This document shows positions 19,447 to 24,587 of a DNA stretch of 24,587 nt, piece after piece (position 1 is the stretch's first letter; each line of letters begins with the position of its first letter). The notes beneath the pieces were generated by a model. That model saw nothing but the letters and a program-made list of their open reading frames with translations, ran no database searches and was not told the origin of the DNA. This stretch comes from Prevotella sp. UBA4268. Lineage in GTDB: Bacteria > Bacteroidota > Bacteroidia > Bacteroidales > Bacteroidaceae. The DNA is taken from assembly GCA_002395135.1 (NCBI GenBank), contig DGWC01000068.1, positions 1 to 24,587 on the forward strand, written 5' to 3'. The position numbers and the translations under genes are program-made.

Positions 19447-21228
19447 ATGAAAGACTTCTTGAAAAATGTGCTTGCAACGGTTGTAGGCATCATCGTGTTT
19501 TTTATGGTTATGGGCATTCTCGGAGCCATGAGTCTCGTGGGAATGGTTGCCGCCTCCAGTGCCACCACTGACGTGAAAGACAACAGTGTGTTAGTATTGA
19601 ACCTGAATGGCATGCTTGAAGAACGCTCGGAGACCAACCCGCTGAACATGCTGATTAGCGGAAACACCAACACCATCGGCCTTGACGATATGATTTCTGC
19701 CATTAACAAGGCGAAAGAAAACGACAAAATCAAAGGCATCTACATAGAAGCGGGGCTCTTCAGTTCTGACTCTCCGGCATCATCGCTGGCCATCAGGAAA
19801 GCCCTGCTCGATTTCAAGAAGAGTGGAAAGTGGATTGCTGCCTATGGCGACCAGTACACACAGTGGGTGTATTACCTTGCCAGCGTGGCCGACAAGATAT
19901 GGCTCAACCCGCAAGGTATGATCGATTGGCACGGCATGGCATCCGAGCACTATTACCTGAAGGACCTGATGGCCAAGTTCGGAGTAAAAATGCAACTGGC
20001 CAAAGTGGGTTCCTACAAGAGCGCTCCGGAGATGTTCACTTCCGACCACATGAGCGAGCCTAATCGCGAACAGGTATCTGCTTACATAAACGGAATCTGG
20101 GACAATGTGGTGAAAGAGATTTCTGCAAGCCGCAAAATCAGTGCCGACACGCTGAATGCCTATGCCGACAGGCTGATTACATTCGACGATCCAGAGAACT
20201 ACGTCAAATACAAACTCGTTGACAAACTGCTTTACACAGACGAGATCAAAGACGAGGTGAAGAAACTGCTCAAGATTGATGCCGACAAGGATATCAACCA
20301 GGTGAGCGTGGCACAGATGCAGAACGTAAAAGAAAAGAATTCGGGCGGTGATGCCATTGCCGTTTATTATGCCTACGGCGATATCGTGGACAATTTATCC
20401 GACAACATCATGGGCTATGGTTCGCATCAGATCGTTAGCAATGACGTTTGCCGCGACCTGGAGGAACTCGCTAAAGACGATGACATCAAGGCTGTTGTGC
20501 TGCGCGTGAACAGCGGTGGCGGCTCTGCATACGCATCCGAGCAGATATGGAACGCCATGAAGAAACTCAAGGCCAAGAAGCCCGTCGTGGTGAGCATGGG
20601 TGGTATGGCTGCTTCAGGTGGCTATTATATCAGTTGTGAAAGCAACTGGATTGTGGCTGAGCCTACCACACTGACCGGCAGCATCGGCATTTTCGGCATG
20701 TTCCCGGATGTGAGCGAGTTGCTGACAAATAAGTTGGGCGTGAAATTTGATGATGTAAAGACCAACAAGAACGCTACTTTCGGAACCCGGGCGCGTCCTT
20801 TCAACGATGAAGAGATGAGTTATCTGAACATGTATATTCAACGCGGCTATCAATTATTCCGCAAACGCGTTGCCGACGGACGCAAATTGTCGGTCGATGC
20901 AGTAGAACAGGTGGCGCAAGGACATGTATGGCTCGGACAGGATGCACTGAAAATCAAACTCGTTGACCAACTCGGCGGACTTGACGATGCAGTGAAAAAG
21001 GCAGCCGAACTGGCAAAGACAGACAAATATCACACCGCATCATATCCCGGCAAGGCAGACCTGCTCGAGCAGTTGATGCAAAAGACCGGCGAAGCCAACG
21101 GAAACTATCTGGATGCACAGTTGAGAACAGTTCTCGGATCCTACTACGAACCGTTCATGCTGCTCAAACACATCAATGAGCAGAGTGCTATCCAGGCACG
21201 CATTCCTTTCTATTTCAACATCAAATAA
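19447..21228 (+). CDS. sppA: signal peptide peptidase SppA, long (67K) type
   Basis: A 593-residue membrane-bound serine protease of family S49 that degrades cleaved signal peptides on the outer side of the inner membrane. One N-terminal membrane helix covers about 8-36. Two tandem S49 domains follow. The catalytic dyad is split between them as in the E. coli long form: Lys191 in GSYKSAPE (E. coli Lys209) and Ser390 in GGMAASGGYY (E. coli Ser409). The length matches the long class, unlike the short SppA of Gram-positives. It is the first gene of a plus-strand series; lpxK begins 21 nt after its stop. Confidence 0.96.
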   Translation: MKDFLKNVLATVVGIIVFFMVMGILGAMSLVGMVAASSATTDVKDNSVLVLNLNGMLEERSETNPLNMLISGNTNTIGLDDMISAINKAKENDKIKGIYIEAGLFSSDSPASSLAIRKALLDFKKSGKWIAAYGDQYTQWVYYLASVADKIWLNPQGMIDWHGMASEHYYLKDLMAKFGVKMQLAKVGSYKSAPEMFTSDHMSEPNREQVSAYINGIWDNVVKEISASRKISADTLNAYADRLITFDDPENYVKYKLVDKLLYTDEIKDEVKKLLKIDADKDINQVSVAQMQNVKEKNSGGDAIAVYYAYGDIVDNLSDNIMGYGSHQIVSNDVCRDLEELAKDDDIKAVVLRVNSGGGSAYASEQIWNAMKKLKAKKPVVVSMGGMAASGGYYISCESNWIVAEPTTLTGSIGIFGMFPDVSELLTNKLGVKFDDVKTNKNATFGTRARPFNDEEMSYLNMYIQRGYQLFRKRVADGRKLSVDAVEQVAQGHVWLGQDALKIKLVDQLGGLDDAVKKAAELAKTDKYHTASYPGKADLLEQLMQKTGEANGNYLDAQLRTVLGSYYEPFMLLKHINEQSAIQARIPFYFNIK

Positions 21229-21249
21229 ATCAAACAACCCACAGCAATC

Positions 21250-22422
21250 ATGGAAGGCGACTTCATCAAAATACGCGAATGGCTGCTGCCACTTAGTTGG
21301 CTCTATGGTATTGGAGTGTGGATACGCAATCAGTGTTTCCAAATGGGAATCCTGAAGAGCCGCTCGTTCAAGGAACCAATCATATCGGTGGGCAATATCA
21401 CCGTTGGTGGTTCCGGCAAGACTCCACACGTGGAATACCTGATCCGCCTGCTTCGCAAACAGATGAAAGTCGCCGTTCTCAGCCGTGGATACAAGCGAAA
21501 AAGCAAGGGATATGTAATTGCCGACAAGCAAACCACAATGCGCGACATCGGCGACGAGCCTTACCAGATGAAGACCAAGTATCCTGACGTATACATTGCC
21601 GTAGACAAAAACCGCTGCAATGGCATTGAAAGGCTCACCACTGACGAGGAAACGAAAGACACCGACGTGATTCTGCTGGACGATGCCTATCAGCACCGCT
21701 ATGTGAAACCGGGCATTAACATCCTCCTGGTTGACTACCATCGCCTGATTATCTACGACAAATTGCTTCCAGCAGGAAGGCTACGTGAGCCGAAACAGGG
21801 GAAGAACCGCGCAGACATCGTCATTGTGACCAAATGTCCGCGCGACCTCAAACCCATGGAATACCGTGTTCTCACGAAAGCACTCGACTTATTCCCCTAT
21901 CAAAAACTGTTCTTCACCACGTTGAAGTACACATGTATGAAGCCTATGTTCCACGGGGAAGACCGAAAACTGGACGACATCAAGCCCGACGAGCACATCC
22001 TGCTGCTCACAGGCATTGCTTCTCCAGGACAGATGATGCTCGACCTGAAACCGTTTACAGAGCATATCACGCCCCTAACCTACCCCGACCATCACTTATT
22101 CAAGAAAAAAGACATACGGCGCATCAATGAAATGTTCGCAGAAATGCCGGAACCCAAATGCATTATCACAACAGAGAAAGACAATGCACGCCTGTTCGGG
22201 CAGGAAGGACTTTCTGATGAAGTGAGGGATCATCTCTACATATTACCTGTGGAGATAGAATTCATGCTCGGACAACAAGAAGAGTTTAACGAAAAAATCA
22301 TTGGATATGTACGAAAGAATTCTCGAAACAGCATCCTGGCTAAAGCAACGGATGAAAACAAGCCCAAAGACAGCCATCATTCTGGGCACAGGACTCGGAC
22401 AATTAGTTTCAGAAATAACTGA
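21250..22422 (+). CDS. lpxK: tetraacyldisaccharide 4'-kinase
   Basis: Phosphorylates the 4' position of the lipid A disaccharide precursor at the cytoplasmic face of the inner membrane, in lipid A synthesis. The 390-residue frame has an N-terminal membrane-associated helix (about 10-30), the Walker A/P-loop region VGNITVGGSGKTPHVEYL at 47-64, LDDAYQHR at 143-150 (the family's DDGFQH-like motif) and TTEKDNARL at 307-315. Residues 353-390 lie in DNA that also encodes the start of punA in another frame; this tail is polar, shows no motif and may be a by-product of the stop codon's position. Spacing to sppA is 21 nt, so they are co-transcribed. Confidence 0.95.
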   Translation: MEGDFIKIREWLLPLSWLYGIGVWIRNQCFQMGILKSRSFKEPIISVGNITVGGSGKTPHVEYLIRLLRKQMKVAVLSRGYKRKSKGYVIADKQTTMRDIGDEPYQMKTKYPDVYIAVDKNRCNGIERLTTDEETKDTDVILLDDAYQHRYVKPGINILLVDYHRLIIYDKLLPAGRLREPKQGKNRADIVIVTKCPRDLKPMEYRVLTKALDLFPYQKLFFTTLKYTCMKPMFHGEDRKLDDIKPDEHILLLTGIASPGQMMLDLKPFTEHITPLTYPDHHLFKKKDIRRINEMFAEMPEPKCIITTEKDNARLFGQEGLSDEVRDHLYILPVEIEFMLGQQEEFNEKIIGYVRKNSRNSILAKATDENKPKDSHHSGHRTRTISFRNN

Positions 22423-23122
22423 CAAATACGAGTTCGCCTATGGAGATATTCCCAACTTCCCAGTTTCCACAGTAGAAGGACACAGCGGAAAACTCATCTT
22501 CGGGAATCTGGGAGGAACCTCTATCATGGCCATGCAGGGACGTTTCCATTTCTATGAAGGCTATTCCATGAAGGAAGTAACGTTCCCCATCAGGGTAATG
22601 TATGAACTGGGCATCAAGACCTTGTTTGTATCAAATGCATCGGGAGGCATGAACCCGGATTTCAAAATAGGCGACCTGATGATTATCACAGACCATATCA
22701 ATTTCTTTCCCGAGCATCCTTTGCGCGGAAAGAACTATCCCACAGGTCCGCGTTTCCCCGATATGCATGAACCTTACGACCATGCACTCATCGAATTGGC
22801 AGACAAGATTGCCGAAGAAAAGGGCATCCGCGTGATGCACGGTGTGTATGTAGGCGTTCAGGGTCCCACTTTCGAGACTCCCGCTGAGTATAGGATGTAC
22901 CGTGCCATGGGCGGCGATGCCGTGGGAATGAGTACCGTGCCAGAAGTAATCGTGGCCAATCACTGTGGCATCAAGACTTTCGGTGTCAGCGTCATCACCG
23001 ACCTGGGAGGCTTTGACGTTCCGGTTGCCGTGAGCCACGAAGAAGTTCAGGAGGCTGCAAACAAAGCACAGCCCCTCATGACACAGATTATGCGCGAGAT
23101 GATCAGGCTGACAAAGGCCTGA
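22307..23122 (+). CDS. punA: purine nucleoside phosphorylase, trimeric PNP/MTAP family
   Basis: Cleaves purine nucleosides with phosphate to free base and ribose-1-phosphate in purine salvage. The 271-residue protein has the family motifs: GTGLG at 27-31 (phosphate loop), GRFHFYEGY at 78-86, NASGG at 110-114, GPTFETPAEYRM at 186-197 with Glu190, and GMST at 207-210. The base-recognition position equal to human Asn243 is Asp232. The frame starts formally at a TTG (22301), but the ATG at 22307 two codons later fits the conserved start MYERI. The first 116 nt overlap lpxK in a different frame, so translation is probably coupled. thiL follows after 104 nt. Confidence 0.95.
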   Translation: MYERILETASWLKQRMKTSPKTAIILGTGLGQLVSEITDKYEFAYGDIPNFPVSTVEGHSGKLIFGNLGGTSIMAMQGRFHFYEGYSMKEVTFPIRVMYELGIKTLFVSNASGGMNPDFKIGDLMIITDHINFFPEHPLRGKNYPTGPRFPDMHEPYDHALIELADKIAEEKGIRVMHGVYVGVQGPTFETPAEYRMYRAMGGDAVGMSTVPEVIVANHCGIKTFGVSVITDLGGFDVPVAVSHEEVQEAANKAQPLMTQIMREMIRLTKA

Positions 23123-23185
23123 CATTCAGATGTCAACTCTTCAAGGAAAAAAAAGCAACCGATATAATAATAGAATCATTCAGAC

Positions 23186-23211
23186 GAAATGGCAGGATTA
23201 CCTGCCATTTC
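23186..23211 (+). terminator. 11-bp hairpin directly upstream of thiL
   Basis: Perfect stem GAAATGGCAGG (23186-23196) / CCTGCCATTTC (23201-23211) with an ATTA loop, ending 15 nt before the thiL ATG. The bases after it (CTTTAAAC) are not a real U tract, so it is a weak or partial terminator at best. It may be an RNA-processing or translation-control element between punA and thiL. Confidence 0.55.
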
Positions 23212-23226
23212 CTTTAAACAACAGCA

Positions 23227-24336
23227 ATGGATATTTCACAATTAGGAGAATTCGGACTGATAGACCGTCTCACGAAAGACATCAAACCCTGTAACAAATC
23301 GACACTGAAAGGCGTGGGTGACGACTGTGCCGTGCTCAGTTATCCCGACAAGGAGGTGCTGGTAACCACCGACATGCTCATGGAAGGTGTGCATTTCGAC
23401 TTGACCTACATCGACCTGCAGCACCTTGGATACAAGTCGGCCATGGTCAACATCAGCGATATCTTTGCCATGAACGGCACGCCCCGACAGATGACAGTGA
23501 GCATCGCGCTGAGCAAACGATTCACCGTTGAAGACATGGAGAGATTCTACGATGGTCTGCGCATGGCATGCAACAAGTGGAACATCGACATTATTGGCGG
23601 TGATACCACCTCTTCGCTCACAGGACTTGCCATCAGCATCACCTGCATTGGTGAGGCCTACAAGGACGACATCGTATACCGCAATGGTGCAAGAGACACT
23701 GACCTTATCTGCGTGAGCGGCGACTTGGGTGCTTCTTACATGGGCCTGCAGTTGTTAGAGCGCGAGAAAACCGTCTATTATCAGCAGATTGAAGAACTCA
23801 ACCAGAAGATAAAGGCAGCAAAAGCCGACGGCACTTACAACCAGAAAGCCAGTTGGTTTAAGTCGCAGAGCGAACTGCTGCGCGATTTCCAGCCCGATTT
23901 CGCCGGAAAAGAGTATCTCTTGCAGCGCCAACTCAAGCCAGAGGCCCGTGGAGATATCATCAACCGCCTGCGCGAAGCCAATATCCACCCCACCGCCATG
24001 ATGGACATCAGCGACGGGCTCTCCAGCGAATTGCTGCACATTTGCCGTCAGAGTGGCACAGGATGCAGAATCTATGAGAAGAACATCCCCATCGACTACC
24101 AGACAGCAGTGATGGCAGAAGAGTTTAATATGAACGTAACCACTTGCGCCCTGAATGGCGGAGAAGACTATGAACTACTCTTCACCGTGCCAATAGGTGA
24201 CCATGAGAAGATAGAAGCATTGGACGATGTGAAGTTGATAGGCCATATCACAAGGCCAGAACTCGGTTGCATGCTTATCTCACGCGACAGCCAAGAGTTC
24301 GAAATCACCGCACAAGGATGGAATCCGTTAAAGTAA
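23227..24336 (+). CDS. thiL: thiamine-monophosphate kinase
   Basis: Phosphorylates thiamine monophosphate to thiamine diphosphate with ATP, the last step of cofactor synthesis, in the cytoplasm. Of the PurM/ThiL fold: GVGDDCAV at 29-36, TTDML and GVHF at 47-57, GGDTT at 124-128, DISDGL at 260-265 and NGGEDYELLFT at 310-320, all expected metal, ATP or substrate segments. At 369 residues it is longer than the roughly 325 of E. coli ThiL; most of the difference is a Gln/Lys-rich, probably helical insert at about 180-225. No TPP riboswitch is visible upstream. It is last in the sppA series. Confidence 0.95.
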   Translation: MDISQLGEFGLIDRLTKDIKPCNKSTLKGVGDDCAVLSYPDKEVLVTTDMLMEGVHFDLTYIDLQHLGYKSAMVNISDIFAMNGTPRQMTVSIALSKRFTVEDMERFYDGLRMACNKWNIDIIGGDTTSSLTGLAISITCIGEAYKDDIVYRNGARDTDLICVSGDLGASYMGLQLLEREKTVYYQQIEELNQKIKAAKADGTYNQKASWFKSQSELLRDFQPDFAGKEYLLQRQLKPEARGDIINRLREANIHPTAMMDISDGLSSELLHICRQSGTGCRIYEKNIPIDYQTAVMAEEFNMNVTTCALNGGEDYELLFTVPIGDHEKIEALDDVKLIGHITRPELGCMLISRDSQEFEITAQGWNPLK

Positions 24337-24350
24337 TACTTTGACGGATT
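24322..24350 (+). terminator. hairpin across the thiL stop codon
   Basis: Thirteen-pair stem (24322-24334 with 24338-24350, one G-T pair) with a three-base loop. The stem includes the thiL stop codon. Only TTTC follows, so termination would be weak or not purely intrinsic. Confidence 0.5.
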
Positions 24351-24456
24351 TCATTCAGCAGGCACAACACATGCAATAGCCAAGAACGACAAGATCGATC
24401 ACACGGCGAATATTGTTACAAAACGTTAAAACGGCGAAGTTTTTTAAGAAATGTTT

Positions 24457-24485
24457 TTGTGGTTCAAGAAAATGTTGTAATTTTG
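24457..24485 (+). promoter_or_regulatory. promoter of the tRNA-Phe-like gene
   Basis: TTG (24457-24459), an 18-nt spacer, then TAATTTTG (24478-24485). The predicted start near 24492 is about 15 nt before the tRNA. The spacer is one or two bases shorter than in the other promoters here. Confidence 0.6.
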
Positions 24486-24506
24486 CACCCGCTAAACAAA
24501 ACCAAT

Positions 24507-24579
<73 letters not shown>

Positions 24580-24587
24580 CAAAAAAA

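Overview
The window reads as chromosomal DNA from a Bacteroidota bacterium, most likely order Bacteroidales and plausibly Prevotella or a relative. The protein families and gene pairs are typical of that phylum. Several intergenic regions carry the phylum's promoter form, TTG at -33 and TAnnTTTG at -7 spaced 18-20 nt, and ribosome-binding sites are weak or absent. Codon use looks even along the window. I see no transposase, integrase, phage gene, CRISPR array or defence locus. This is core-genome sequence, and I found no convincing new multi-gene system.

Layout. Positions 1-227 hold no complete gene, only a strong palindrome. A bifunctional penicillin-binding protein 1A (228-2525, minus) diverges from pyrB-pyrI (2635-4071, plus), the catalytic and regulatory chains of aspartate carbamoyltransferase. 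A shared terminator separates pyrI from a convergent TonB-dependent receptor (4163-6562, minus). Upstream of the receptor lies a minus-strand cluster transcribed in the order metA, long U32-family protein, membrane zinc-ribbon protein (10640 down to 6695). Then come a secreted M13 metallopeptidase (10900-12945, minus) and an ABC-F ATPase (13001-14983, minus). On the plus strand follow a small aromatic-rich lipoprotein (15192-15806), a 550-nt gene-free stretch, and tex (16357-18507). An SDR oxidoreductase (18544-19272, minus) converges on tex and diverges from the plus-strand series sppA, lpxK, punA, thiL (19447-24336). A tRNA-Phe(GAA)-like gene with its own promoter closes the window.

Functional themes are envelope work (PBP1A, LpxK, SppA, TonB receptor, lipoprotein, M13 peptidase), nucleotide and cofactor metabolism (PyrB, PyrI, PNP, ThiL), methionine synthesis (MetA) and RNA or translation functions (U32 protein, ABC-F, Tex, tRNA).

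The points most worth a second look are a degenerate 22/44-bp tandem array and a 19-bp perfect palindrome upstream of tex, a tRNA-Phe-like gene whose acceptor stem does not pair, a 116-bp overlap of lpxK and punA, and two residue-level specificity predictions (MetA Glu111, PNP Asp232).
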